Below, piece after piece: positions 16,691 to 24,209 of a stretch of 64,000 nucleotides of DNA. This DNA comes from an uncultured bacterium (GTDB taxonomy: Bacteria > Cyanobacteriota > Vampirovibrionia > Gastranaerophilales > Gastranaerophilaceae). A program made the position numbers and the translations under genes. The number at the start of each line of letters is the position of its first letter. The stretch's first letter is position 1. Where the stretch lies: positions 46,003 to 110,002 of the forward strand of contig CASFGU010000044.1 in NCBI GenBank assembly GCA_949294395.1. The letters run 5' to 3'. The notes under the pieces are model-generated. The model was not told where the DNA came from and searched no databases. It saw only the letters and a list, made by a program, of their open reading frames with translations.

Positions 16691-16962
16691 GCAATAAAGT
16701 CTAAATTTCTTTTAACTTCCAAATCCTGATGTTTTTTTGCAGCTTTTTCCTGTAACGATGATATTTTATACAAAAGACTGTTGGATGCCATATCTAAACT
16801 GTTTTTCTTATCCATTTCATGCAGCATGCTAAGGCTGTGTTCCCCTCCGAATGTATGTGTTGCATTCATCATGTTGTTTGATGTAATCATCATATTCATA
16901 GCTGCAGTGTTCATATTGTTAATAGCATTAAATCGTGCAATTGAAGAAACTAACATTTCCAC
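16687..16962 (-). CDS. small Met/Asn-rich hypothetical protein
   Basis: This 91-residue protein has an unusual Met/Asn/Ala composition in its first half ('NNMNTAAMNMMITSNNMMNATHTFGG') and a Lys-rich helical second half. There is no signal peptide. I do not recognise it. The composition resembles an amphipathic helical assembly or secretion-substrate protein, but that is a guess. A GAGGG ribosome site precedes the ATG, and the gene ends in a proper terminator, which supports it being real. Confidence 0.6.
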   Translation of the reverse strand: MEMLVSSIARFNAINNMNTAAMNMMITSNNMMNATHTFGGEHSLSMLHEMDKKNSLDMASNSLLYKISSLQEKAAKKHQDLEVKRNLDFIA

Positions 16963-17082
16963 CCTCGAAAAAACATGTTTATTTACATATTTAGAATATA
17001 TTAATTGGAAAAAAAAATCAATAGCATTAAGTTTAATTCTAAAAATTTTTCATTAAGTTTTGTAACAAAAATAAGAGTTAGT

Positions 17083-17113
17083 GAAATTCAGTTAAAAGTA
17101 TATACTTTATATA
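17083..17113 (+). promoter_or_regulatory. GCAATT-like / TATATA motif, sixth copy (P6)
   Basis: GAAATT (17083-17088) is followed after exactly 19 nt by TATATA (17108-17113), with the conserved ATACTT immediately before and AGAG after. It matches, with one mismatch in the upstream box, the motif found before five protein genes (at 23028, 24057, 38576, 39897 and 47989, all minus). Here no protein gene follows. Confidence 0.5.
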
Positions 17114-17117
17114 TACA

Positions 17118-17246
17118 AGAGAGCAAACATTAAATAAACACAAAAAAAGAGAGAGTAAAAAATCCGTTTAACAAGAGAGAGATTCTATTTCCTATTCCTA
17201 CCTTCCTAAAACAAAATTTAAGCCCCTTTTAAAAGGGGCTTTTTAT
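17118..17246 (+). ncRNA. candidate small RNA
   Basis: Between the P6 motif and a strong intrinsic terminator lie about 105 nt without an ATG-led frame of any length. The stretch is purine-rich with AGAGAG repeated three times (near 17119, 17150 and 17175). The terminator, at 17220-17246, is the perfect palindrome AAGCCCCTTTTAAAAGGGGCTT followed by T5, and it can also stop pyk from the other strand. The inferred transcript is roughly 130 nt. No known RNA family fits; the function is unknown. Confidence 0.4.
17220..17246. terminator. bidirectional terminator between sRNA candidate and pyk
   Basis: A 22-bp perfect palindrome (17220-17241) is followed on the plus strand by TTTTTATTTATTT and on the minus strand by an AT-rich run. 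It lies 37 bp beyond the pyk stop. Confidence 0.85.
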
Positions 17247-17277
17247 TTATTTATTTATCAATTTTGCCGATGAATTT

Positions 17278-18717
17278 TTAGCCTGCAATTCCGATTGTAT
17301 GGATTTTAATAAAGTTTGTGCCTCCGATAAGTAATTCCGGTACAGAACCTGTAATTACAACGGTATCTCCTTCATTGTATCCGAGGTATTTTGTCAGAAA
17401 TTTATCCATTTTTTTCAAAGACGGAGGGTCTATTCTTCCGCTAATATCAAGCTTAATCGGGAAAACTCCTCTATAGAGCTTTATATCCCTGCAGATCTCC
17501 TGCTTAGGGCAGCAGGCAAAGATTGGAATGCTCAGGCGGCCTTCTGACAGAAAAGAGGCGGTAAATCCGCTTCCTGTAAGCGCAATAACTGCTTTAACCG
17601 GCATTTTCTTTGCCATATCAGCAATTGACATACCGATTGCCATTGCCTGAGAGTCTTTTTCTTCTTCAACCATTTTTCTCGGGAATTTATTTTTCCTCAT
17701 AAACGGAGATTCTTCCACTGCAACTGCAATTTTTTTCATCATGGCAACAGATTCAACAGGGTAAGCACCGGCTGCGGTTTCTCCCGAGAGCATAATAGCA
17801 TCGGTTCCGTCTAAGATTGCATTTGCAACGTCAGAGGTTTCTGCGCGGGTCGGTATAGGATTTTCAATCATACTGTCAAGCATCTGGGTTGCAACAATTA
17901 CGACTTTTCTTTTTGTGTTTGCTTTTCTGATAATTGTTTTTTGTACAATAGGCACTTTTTCTGTGGAAATTTCAATACCGAGATCGCCTCTTGCAACCAT
18001 GATACCGTCAGAAACTTCTATAATACTGTCTATGTTTTCAACAGCCTGCGGTTTTTCTATTTTTGAAATAATTTTTGCGGTTGTGTTGCCGTGTCCCTGC
18101 AAAAGTTCTCTGAGTTTTACTACGTCGGAGGCTTCTCTGACGAAAGATAACCCGAGGTAGTCAATATCGTTATGCGCTGCAAATTCTACAAATTTTAAAT
18201 CTCTTGCAGTCAAAACGTCAAGGCTGCCCTGAGAACCCGGTATGTTTATACCTTTTCTTTGTTTTAAAAGCCCGTCGGTAAGAACTTTTGCGTAAATTAT
18301 TTTATCTTCAACTTTTTCTACTTCAAGCTGAATTTTACCGTCATCAATCATTATTTTTTCACCGGGGGTAACGTCATCCGCCATGCCTTTATAATCAACA
18401 GGAATAATATCGTCTGTCATCTCAGGCTGGTGACGGAATTTTAAAACCTCTCCCTGCTTAAGTTCAATAGGATTATCGAGGTTTCCTATTCGAATTTTAG
18501 GGCCCTGAAGATCCAGAAGAACCGGAATAAGCGTATTTCTGGCTCTTTCCAGTTCTCTGATGTAAGATAGATTCTGTTTGTGCATCTCAACATCGCCGTG
18601 AGATGAGTTTAGTCTGAACATTGTAACTCCGGCATCAAAAAGTTTTGTAATCATATCTTTACTGCTGGTTGCAGGGCCTAGTGTTGCAACAATTTTTGTC
18701 ATGGTAAACGTCTTCAT
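17278..18717 (-). CDS. pyk: pyruvate kinase
   Basis: The last step of glycolysis: phosphoenolpyruvate plus ADP to pyruvate plus ATP. The 479-residue protein is a complete type without the extra C-terminal PEP-utiliser domain. It shows 'ATLGPATSS' and 'FRLNSSHGD' at the N terminus, 'VLLDLQGPKIRIG', the catalytic stretch 'IISKIEKPQAVENID', 'ARGDLGIEI' and 'ATQMLDSMIENPIPTRAETSDVANA'. The start is an ATG preceded by AAGGAG at 10 nt; an internal ATG 5 codons later is possible. The gene is monocistronic, with a terminator at 17220. Confidence 0.97.
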   Translation of the reverse strand: MKTFTMTKIVATLGPATSSKDMITKLFDAGVTMFRLNSSHGDVEMHKQNLSYIRELERARNTLIPVLLDLQGPKIRIGNLDNPIELKQGEVLKFRHQPEMTDDIIPVDYKGMADDVTPGEKIMIDDGKIQLEVEKVEDKIIYAKVLTDGLLKQRKGINIPGSQGSLDVLTARDLKFVEFAAHNDIDYLGLSFVREASDVVKLRELLQGHGNTTAKIISKIEKPQAVENIDSIIEVSDGIMVARGDLGIEISTEKVPIVQKTIIRKANTKRKVVIVATQMLDSMIENPIPTRAETSDVANAILDGTDAIMLSGETAAGAYPVESVAMMKKIAVAVEESPFMRKNKFPRKMVEEEKDSQAMAIGMSIADMAKKMPVKAVIALTGSGFTASFLSEGRLSIPIFACCPKQEICRDIKLYRGVFPIKLDISGRIDPPSLKKMDKFLTKYLGYNEGDTVVITGSVPELLIGGTNFIKIHTIGIAG

Positions 18718-18787
18718 TGTCTTTTCTCCTTATTGTAATTGAATTTTAGGGCAAATAATCATAAAAACTTATACTATTCTTTATACC

Positions 18788-18816
18788 TTTACAAATTCTT
18801 ATAATTAATATATACT
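18788..18816 (+). promoter_or_regulatory. promoter of SLH-protein gene
   Basis: TTTACA (18788-18793), a 17-nt spacer and TATACT (18811-18816) form a good sigma-70 promoter. The predicted 5' leader is about 39 nt, with AGAGGA and TTAGGA before the start codon. Confidence 0.7.
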
Positions 18817-18861
18817 ATAAAAAAAAATCGTTTGCTAGTGTAAGAAAAGAGGAATTAGGAA

Positions 18862-20142
18862 ATGAAAAATTTTGTGGTTAGTGTGATGACACTCGTGCTT
18901 ATGGCCTTCGGTGCAACACAGGTTATGGCAGCCGATATTCCTGATGTAAGTTCGGATTACTGGGCTGCCAAAGAAATCAATGATGTTGTTGACAGCAATA
19001 TCATGGCACTTCAGAACGGCAAGTTTAACCCTGAAGGCAGTGTTGCCAGAGTAGATTTTGTACAGGCTTTATTGAAGCTGCTTTCAAATGACAATCTGGA
19101 TGTAAAAATCCAGAATTCTTTTACTGATGTAAAATCTACTGACAAAACTTATGGCGCAATTTTGCGCTCACAGCAGTTAGGACTGGTTTACGGTTATCCT
19201 GACAACACATTTAAGCCGGCTAAGCTTATGACAAGATCAGAAACACAATCAGTAATCAGTCATATTACTGAAGATATGAACGCTGATGTTTCTGTGTTGA
19301 ACAGATTTTCTGATCAGGAGGAAATTCCTTCATGGGCAAGAAGTCCGTGGGCCAAAACTTTAAATTACGGTATTTTCGTAAATTACCCGCGTCCAAGCGA
19401 ACTCAGACCTAATGATATTCTTTCAAGAGCTGAGGAAGCTGTTATCCTTGCAAGACTTAAAGACAAAATCGGTCTTGTTAAAGATGAATACAAAAATCCG
19501 GAACTTCTAGGTATTGAGCACTTAAATGTTTCTAGAAAAGCTCCGAATAACGAAGTTAAAGTTATGTCAGACGGCAACCTCGTTCAGGAAGGCAATGTTA
19601 TTGCTGTAGCTTTCTCGGAAAAGTTCAAATCTGATGCCGCTCAGGCAGGAGATGCTGTTTACTTTGTTGCAGACAAAAACATTGCAACAGAAGAAGGAAC
19701 AGTTATTTTCCCTGAAGGTACAAAATTCAACGGTAAAGTTCTGAATATTCAGGATCCGAAATGGTTCAACAAAAATGCAAGAGTTTACGTCCAGATTGAT
19801 TCTGTAACTCTTCCGGACGGAAAAACTACAGCTCTTACTGCAAAACCTTTCTACAAGAGATACGAACTTAAAGAAGGACCTTGGATGACTGCAGGGAAAC
19901 TTGCATTATACACAGTTGCCGGCGGTGCTGTCGGTACCGGTGCAGGTGTAGGTTTTGCGTTCATTCCAAACCCTGCTGAAATCGGTACAGGTATTGCAAT
20001 CGGTACTCCTGTAGGTGCAGGTGTTGGTCTTGTAACTGGTCTTGTTACAAAAGGGCTGCACTACCATGCTAAAGACGGTGAAGTTATCAATGTTATCCTC
20101 TTAAAGGATGCAAAGGTTTCTAAAGTTAAAACCGCTTTATAG
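18862..20142 (+). CDS. secreted SLH-domain envelope protein
   Basis: A Sec signal peptide (residues 1-24, cleavage after 'VMA') is followed by three S-layer-homology segments between about residues 25 and 190 ('PDVSSDYWAAKEINDVVDSNIM', 'FTDVKSTDKTYGAILRSQQLGLVYGYPDNTFKP', then a third near 140). The middle is a beta-rich domain, and the C terminus is a glycine-zipper-like hydrophobic region ('GGAVGTGAGVGFAF ... GAGVGLVTGLV'). SLH domains in cyanobacteria and Negativicutes tether the outer membrane to pyruvylated peptidoglycan-linked glycan. The csaB gene at 46000 in this window makes that pyruvylation plausible here. The 426-residue protein is too short to hold the full porin barrel found in many cyanobacterial SLH proteins. 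Confidence 0.88.
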   Translation: MKNFVVSVMTLVLMAFGATQVMAADIPDVSSDYWAAKEINDVVDSNIMALQNGKFNPEGSVARVDFVQALLKLLSNDNLDVKIQNSFTDVKSTDKTYGAILRSQQLGLVYGYPDNTFKPAKLMTRSETQSVISHITEDMNADVSVLNRFSDQEEIPSWARSPWAKTLNYGIFVNYPRPSELRPNDILSRAEEAVILARLKDKIGLVKDEYKNPELLGIEHLNVSRKAPNNEVKVMSDGNLVQEGNVIAVAFSEKFKSDAAQAGDAVYFVADKNIATEEGTVIFPEGTKFNGKVLNIQDPKWFNKNARVYVQIDSVTLPDGKTTALTAKPFYKRYELKEGPWMTAGKLALYTVAGGAVGTGAGVGFAFIPNPAEIGTGIAIGTPVGAGVGLVTGLVTKGLHYHAKDGEVINVILLKDAKVSKVKTAL

Positions 20143-20176
20143 TAGCGCAGTAAGTGGCAGTAAAACAAATAAAATT

Positions 20177-20210
20177 GAGCCTGAAACTCCGGTTTCGGGC
20201 TCTTTTATTT
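20177..20210 (+). terminator. terminator after SLH gene
   Basis: The GAGCC...GAAAC and GTTTC.GGGCTC arms are followed by TTTTATTTTAT. Confidence 0.8.
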
Positions 20211-20283
20211 TATACTTTTTCGCTACTACTTTCTGGCGAGTAGTTATAGTCTATCAGGTATCGTAAAATTATTTCAAAAGTTT

Positions 20284-20378
20284 AATATGTTTATGTAACC
20301 TGACAGCCTGCCGTAAATTAAATTTAAACATACGCCCGCAAGGGTCTGAACGGAGGCTGAAGGCTGCATAAACATATT
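20284..20378 (+). ncRNA. structured 5' leader of the Cys-rich secreted protein
   Basis: A 17-bp outer stem joins 20284-20300 with 20362-20378 (one G-U pair, one mismatch). Inside it AGCCT/AGGCT and CCG/CGG pair, and a small CCC-GCAA-GGG hairpin closed by a GNRA tetraloop sits near 20335-20344. The 3' arm ends 2 nt before the AGGAGA ribosome site of the gene at 20392, so folding could control translation. There is no U-tract after the stem, so it is not a terminator. I could not match it to a riboswitch class from memory. Confidence 0.5.
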
Positions 20379-20391
20379 TAAGGAGAAATGT

Positions 20392-20751
20392 ATGAAAAGA
20401 TTTTTGATGTATTTAGGCGTATTTAGTTTACTGCTTGTGCCGGCTCAGGGTGCGTTTGCGTGGAATGGAATTTCAAGTCTTAACCCTCTGCCGTATCTGT
20501 CTTATCTTAATCCGCTTCCGTATATCGGTATCGGAGAAAATAAGACTTCTTTCAGCCTCAACCCGTTTACCGGATTTAAAAACTGCAATCCTTGCAAGGT
20601 TAAAGCTGACCCGTGTGATACCTGTACCGGTGCTGCTGCCCCAATCTGTCCGACCTGTGTAAAAGCATTCCCGAAATGTGATACCTGCCATTCAATGCAG
20701 CCGCAGAGAATTTATGTTCAGCCGCAGTGCCCTTGTATGAACAGACGCTAG
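20392..20751 (+). CDS. secreted Cys-rich (CxxC) small protein
   Basis: The 119-residue precursor has a clear Sec signal peptide (cleavage after 'AFA', about residue 23). The mature part begins with a repeated 'LNPLPYL/LNPLPYI' motif and continues with paired cysteines: CNPC, CDTC, CPTC, CDTC and CPC. Such spaced CxxC pairs suggest either metal binding or a disulfide-bonded periplasmic or surface protein. I recognise no family. A structured leader precedes it and a terminator follows, so it is an independent unit. An out-of-frame ATG at 20388 would give only a 12-codon frame. Confidence 0.7.
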   Translation: MKRFLMYLGVFSLLLVPAQGAFAWNGISSLNPLPYLSYLNPLPYIGIGENKTSFSLNPFTGFKNCNPCKVKADPCDTCTGAAAPICPTCVKAFPKCDTCHSMQPQRIYVQPQCPCMNRR

Positions 20752-20765
20752 TAAAAATACAATTT

Positions 20766-20798
20766 GAGCCGGATTAAAAAACAATCCGGCTCCTTTTT
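20766..20798 (+). terminator. terminator after Cys-rich protein gene
   Basis: GAGCCGGATT pairs perfectly with AATCCGGCTC around a 7-nt A-rich loop and is followed by CTTTTT. Confidence 0.9.
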
Positions 20799-21633
20799 AG
20801 TATTCAATATTTTTTAATGTATGGAAAATTCTATCCGTAATATCCTGAATATATTGTTGCGATACCATACCGTTTATTACAGCGTCAGAAATCTGGTATG
20901 CCGGTCTGATATACTGCTGGGCGGTTCTGTTTACATCCTGAAACTGTAAATCAGCCGCTTTTCCTGTCTTGCCGCGCAGGGCAGCCCTTTTGTACCAGCG
21001 GTCTTTAATTACTTCGAGCGGGGTGTATACGTAAACTTTTACGTCCATTATATCTCTCAAACCCTCATTTAGAACGTATAACCCTTCTGTAAGAACAACT
21101 TTTGCCGGTTTCTTAACCTCTCCGTCAGGATTGGATTCGCAGGTGACAAAATTGTAATCAGGAGATACAATGGTTTCACCCTTCTTTAAGCCCATCAGGT
21201 GCTCCTTCATCAAATCGAGGTTTATAGCATCAGGAGTGTCAAAGCTGAAACCTGTTTTAAACAGTGCTTCGTAGCTGCCTGCCTCCTTAAGCTCTTTTGA
21301 TGTGTCTTTGTAGTAATCATCACATCTGATTACGGTATAAATACCTTCCTTTTTGTCTTTTACACAGGCTTTAATGGTGTTATCAACAAAAACAGTTTTA
21401 CCGGAGGCGCTTTCGCCTGTAATACCGATAAGGAATGTTTTTTTCTTTTCCTGTACAACTTTTCTTGCAATATTTAAAATCAAGTTGTCTGAAGTTTTCA
21501 AAAACAGAGGCTGTGCTTCTCTTTTATCTTCCTCAAGAATTTTTTTTAGCGATTCGACGATATTTGAAATAATTTCCATGTCGTTTCTGCTTGAGTAGTA
21601 TTCGTAACTTGTCAGATGAAAACTTGTTGTCAT
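20797..21633 (-). CDS. uridine kinase/phosphoribulokinase-family nucleoside kinase
   Basis: This 278-residue P-loop kinase has 'GITGESASGKT' at residues 70-80, the acceptor-binding 'VIRCDDYYKD' and 'FDTPDAINLDLMKEHL', both typical of uridine kinases, and a lid region with 'RDIMDVKVYVYTPLEVIKDRWYKR'. The N-terminal 60 residues are an additional helical segment not present in Udk. It probably phosphorylates uridine or cytidine, but the family also includes kinases of other nucleoside-like substrates. It is monocistronic. Confidence 0.8.
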   Translation of the reverse strand: MTTSFHLTSYEYYSSRNDMEIISNIVESLKKILEEDKREAQPLFLKTSDNLILNIARKVVQEKKKTFLIGITGESASGKTVFVDNTIKACVKDKKEGIYTVIRCDDYYKDTSKELKEAGSYEALFKTGFSFDTPDAINLDLMKEHLMGLKKGETIVSPDYNFVTCESNPDGEVKKPAKVVLTEGLYVLNEGLRDIMDVKVYVYTPLEVIKDRWYKRAALRGKTGKAADLQFQDVNRTAQQYIRPAYQISDAVINGMVSQQYIQDITDRIFHTLKNIEY

Positions 21634-21732
21634 AGCTTTTCTTATTCCTTTTTCAACTATTTTAACATTGTACTTTAAAGGAAATTTATTTTCTAATATT
21701 TATAACATTTGTAACAAAAAACTTTAAATTGT

Positions 21733-21760
21733 TAAAGCCTCTTATAAAAAATGCCGTATA
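21733..21760 (+). promoter_or_regulatory. sigma-28-like promoter (copy 1)
   Basis: TAAAGCCT (21733-21740), a 12-nt gap and GCCGTATA (21753-21760). The same architecture, with the same 12-nt gap, occurs before the genes at 53723 (minus) and 63860 (plus). The classic FliA/SigD consensus is TAAAGTTT, 11 nt, GCCGATAA, one base shorter. Confidence 0.5.
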
Positions 21761-21796
21761 TATATCTGTGATAGTCAAATAGGAGTTATGTAACTT

Positions 21797-21955
21797 ATGG
21801 ATTATGATGAATTATTTCGTATGTCATTCAATCAGGCAAAAGAAGAAGTGAAACAGGAAATGAAGGATGACATTTCGTTTGCACTTGAAAAATTTTTTAA
21901 CAACGTGATTGAATGCGGATTTACGAAAGAGAACGAACTATTGACAAAACTCTAA
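21797..21955 (+). CDS. 52-residue acidic helical protein
   Basis: This is a small open frame beginning 'MDYDELFRMSFNQAKEEV' and ending in 'TKENELLTKL'. It is charged and predicted helical, with no membrane segment. An AGGAG ribosome site lies 11 nt upstream, a sigma-28-like promoter about 37 nt upstream and a perfect terminator directly after the stop, which together make a strong case for a real gene. The promoter type suggests a role with the flagellar or late-class genes. I recognise no family. Confidence 0.6.
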   Translation: MDYDELFRMSFNQAKEEVKQEMKDDISFALEKFFNNVIECGFTKENELLTKL

Positions 21956-21958
21956 AAT

Positions 21959-21993
21959 AAAAAAAGAACTGATTAAATTCAGTTCTTTTTTTA
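21959..21993. terminator. bidirectional terminator
   Basis: A7-GAACTGA pairs with TCAGTTC-T7 around a 6-nt loop. It serves the 52-residue gene (plus) and the glycine-zipper gene (minus, stop at 21994). Confidence 0.9.
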
Positions 21994-23028
21994 TTAAACT
22001 GTCTGCATAAATCCAAAGCCGGTGCCGAAACCGGAATATCCGTTTATATTTGCTACAAATTGGTCAATATGCTTATCTAAATCGCTTTTTTCGTCTTTAG
22101 GTTTTTCCGATGCAGGAAGTGCAGGGCGTTCGTCAGATGGAACTTCTGATGTACCTCCGGATTCCGCTGTAGTTTCTCCTTCTGCTGCGTATGCAAGTTC
22201 TCTGAACGATTGCAGTGCAATTGGAGTATCTGGGTTGGATTCAGCATCTTCACTAAGAAGTTTGTCGCCGGCTTTTGCCATAACTCTATCAAACTGTTCA
22301 GGATGAACGCTTGCCTGCAGCGCAATCCTTCTTGCCTGATCTTCTTTAGCTTTTTGTAACTCATCTTTGCCGACAATTGCTCTTACACCTTTTCCGGCAA
22401 GCCAGCTGCATGCAAGACCGGTCAGCACTCCGGCAACAGCGCCTACTGCTGTACCTATTCCGGGACAAATTGCCGTACCTATAGCTGCCCCTGCAGCGGC
22501 TCCAGCTTTTGCTCCTACGGCGTATCCTGCTGTTTCTGCACCTACTATTGCAGCAGATTTCAAAAGCTGTTTGTGTCCTCTGTCTGCGCCGAGTTCTTTA
22601 TAGGTATTATAAATATTCGGAGCTTCACAGGCAAGTGATAATAGCGCGAAACCTCCATTGCCGCCCATAAATTTACCGGCCTTTGCCAGCATTCCGCCTT
22701 TTGCAGCCGCTGCTGCAGAAGCTTGTTGTACTGCTTTTTGATGTCTTGCTGTGTTTTTTACTGTTTCGTAGAAGTTTTTGCCTTTAAGACTTCTTTCAAA
22801 GGCGGCATTTTTCTGAAAGTTTGCTTTTGCCCTATTAATTGCACCTTTGTAGTCTTTGCGGTTTTTAATTAGCCATCTTCCTCCCTGAATAGCTTTTGCG
22901 CCGCCCATTAATAAACCGTAGCCGATTACACCGTCAGCGAAGCTCACTTCAGTGTGGTTAATTGCCGCACCTGTTGCGTATTTTGCTACATTTTGCAAGT
23001 TTGTCATGTTGTAATTTACGTAAGTCAT
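21994..23028 (-). CDS. glycine-zipper protein, paralog of 23197-24057
   Basis: This 344-residue protein has no signal peptide. The N-terminal 150 residues are basic and helical. A long Gly/Ala-zipper follows at about 170-220 ('AVGAKAGAAAGAAIGTA' then 'GTAVGAVAGVLTGLACSW'), which can pack as membrane-inserting hairpins. A charged linker, an acidic Pro/Ser/Glu segment and a C-terminal 'YSGFGTGFGFMQTV' come last. The neighbouring gene encodes a protein with the same order of parts. Glycine-zippers of this type occur in secreted pore-formers and tape-measure-like proteins; which applies here is unknown. It is expressed from the P4 motif. Confidence 0.65.
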   Translation of the reverse strand: MTYVNYNMTNLQNVAKYATGAAINHTEVSFADGVIGYGLLMGGAKAIQGGRWLIKNRKDYKGAINRAKANFQKNAAFERSLKGKNFYETVKNTARHQKAVQQASAAAAAKGGMLAKAGKFMGGNGGFALLSLACEAPNIYNTYKELGADRGHKQLLKSAAIVGAETAGYAVGAKAGAAAGAAIGTAICPGIGTAVGAVAGVLTGLACSWLAGKGVRAIVGKDELQKAKEDQARRIALQASVHPEQFDRVMAKAGDKLLSEDAESNPDTPIALQSFRELAYAAEGETTAESGGTSEVPSDERPALPASEKPKDEKSDLDKHIDQFVANINGYSGFGTGFGFMQTV

Positions 23029-23067
23029 TTTTCCCCGTGATAAATTATTATAAATTTTCCCCTGTTA

Positions 23068-23101
23068 TTTATATAAAGTATTTTGCTCTTAAAAAATTGC
23101 C
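23068..23101 (-). promoter_or_regulatory. GCAATT-19 nt-TATATA motif (P4)
   Basis: On the minus strand GGCAATT is followed by TTTTAA, then ATACTT and TATATAAA, with 19 nt between GCAATT and TATATA. It lies 40-73 bp upstream of the glycine-zipper gene start at 23028. Confidence 0.6.
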
Positions 23102-23111
23102 TTTTCAGGAC

Positions 23112-23143
23112 AAAAAAGGCATTAATGGGGGTAATGCCTTTTT
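23112..23143 (-). terminator. terminator after 23197-24057 gene
   Basis: A6-GGCATTA pairs with TAATGCC-T5 around a G-rich loop. It lies just upstream of the P4 promoter and separates the two paralogous glycine-zipper genes. Confidence 0.8.
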
Positions 23144-23196
23144 GCCCGGGTTTGTCGGGTGGGAAGTTTTTTCTCACTACCTGCTGACTTTAACCC

Positions 23197-24057
23197 TTAA
23201 CTTTTATATGAAATTGTCTGTCCTAAATAATCATTGTTTAATCCGTAGCCTGACTGGAGGAGCATTCCCATCCGCATAATTTCTTCCGGAGTCATTACTG
23301 AACCCTGAGCAAACGGGTTTGTTGTTCCTGTATCAAACGAACTTCCTGTTTCTTTGGCTGTTTGTTTAGATTTTTGTGCAGCCATTTCAGCTTCGGCTTT
23401 GCGCTCTGTGTAGTTTTTGCCAACGACAAGTTTTGCAAGCCAGTCGCCTGCCATATAACCGACGATACTTCCTACTACAGGAACAGGAATTAATGCTGTG
23501 CCGATTGCCATACCGAGCATTCCTGAGCCTACCCTGACGGCAGAGCGGCCTGCTTCTTTAGCACCTCCGATAATTCCGCCTTCTTTCATTCCGCCGTTTA
23601 TATTTTTGATTTCTGTGGCAAGCATTATTAAACCACCCAGCAGCGGTAGTCTTTTCCCTATTGCACCCAGCGAACCTTTAATCCCGCCTAAAAAACTGTT
23701 TTTACCAGCTGATATTGCGGAATTTGCGCCGACTTTCCAGCCTTTACAGATAAGTTTCGGGGTTGTTCTTATCTGGTACCACATATCTTTCCAGAAGCCC
23801 CCGTGGAGCCTTCTTACACTTTGATTATGCTTTTCGGAAGCCTTTATCGCATTTTTAAACTGTGTCCAGAAGTTTTTAAAATAAAGTCCTCCTGTCCTTT
23901 TTCCATCAGCGCCTTTAACTCCGCGGAAAGAATCTGCAAGTGTTTTGGAAAATTTTTCGTTGCCTGTTCCGATGATGAAATCAGGTGCAATCTTGCCGGC
24001 GCGTTTTATATAACGCCATGCGTTGTTTAGTGTTGTCGCACTAATTCCCATAACCAT
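23197..24057 (-). CDS. glycine-zipper protein, paralog of 21994-23028
   Basis: This 286-residue protein has a basic helical N-terminal half with Trp/Tyr-rich spots ('FWKDMWYQIRTTPKLICKGWKVG'). The hydrophobic glycine-zipper region at about 170-215 includes 'GMLGMAIGTALIPVPVVGSIVGYMAGDWLAKLVVGK', here given only as a landmark and matching in position the 'GAAIGTAICPGIGTAVGAV' region of its neighbour. A short charged tail ends the protein. It has no signal peptide. The upstream P5 motif links it to the same regulon. An AAGGA ribosome site precedes the ATG; a second ATG two codons on is possible. Confidence 0.65.
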   Translation of the reverse strand: MVMGISATTLNNAWRYIKRAGKIAPDFIIGTGNEKFSKTLADSFRGVKGADGKRTGGLYFKNFWTQFKNAIKASEKHNQSVRRLHGGFWKDMWYQIRTTPKLICKGWKVGANSAISAGKNSFLGGIKGSLGAIGKRLPLLGGLIMLATEIKNINGGMKEGGIIGGAKEAGRSAVRVGSGMLGMAIGTALIPVPVVGSIVGYMAGDWLAKLVVGKNYTERKAEAEMAAQKSKQTAKETGSSFDTGTTNPFAQGSVMTPEEIMRMGMLLQSGYGLNNDYLGQTISYKS

Positions 24058-24096
24058 AACTTACTTCCTTAATTCTATAAACTACCTTACCTTACT

Positions 24097-24128
24097 TATA
24101 TAAAGTTTTTCTTTTGTTATAAATTGCT
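24097..24128 (-). promoter_or_regulatory. GCAATT-19 nt-TATATA motif (P5)
   Basis: On the minus strand AGCAATT, 19 nt ending in ACTT, then TATATAAG. It lies 40-71 bp before the ATG at 24057. It is the most diverged of the protein-gene copies between the two boxes. Confidence 0.5.
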
Positions 24129-24195
24129 ATTATTTAAACTTATGTTACAAAATTTAATATTTAGACGTTATATTTACAAAACCTTAAAATGAGCG

Positions 24196-24209
24196 TATAA
24201 TAATGATTA
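24196..24209 (+). promoter_or_regulatory. -10 box of leaderless small Cys protein gene
   Basis: TATAAT (24196-24201) is 7 nt from the ATG at 24209 and only 1 nt from another ATG at 24203. There is no ribosome site, so the mRNA should start at or beside the 24209 ATG. Confidence 0.5.

Noticed and set aside
20388..20426. 12-codon upstream open frame starting at an ATG 4 nt before the Cys-rich protein start
   Set aside because: Too short and overlapping; the AGGAGA site serves the 20392 ATG equally well, and nothing shows that it is used.
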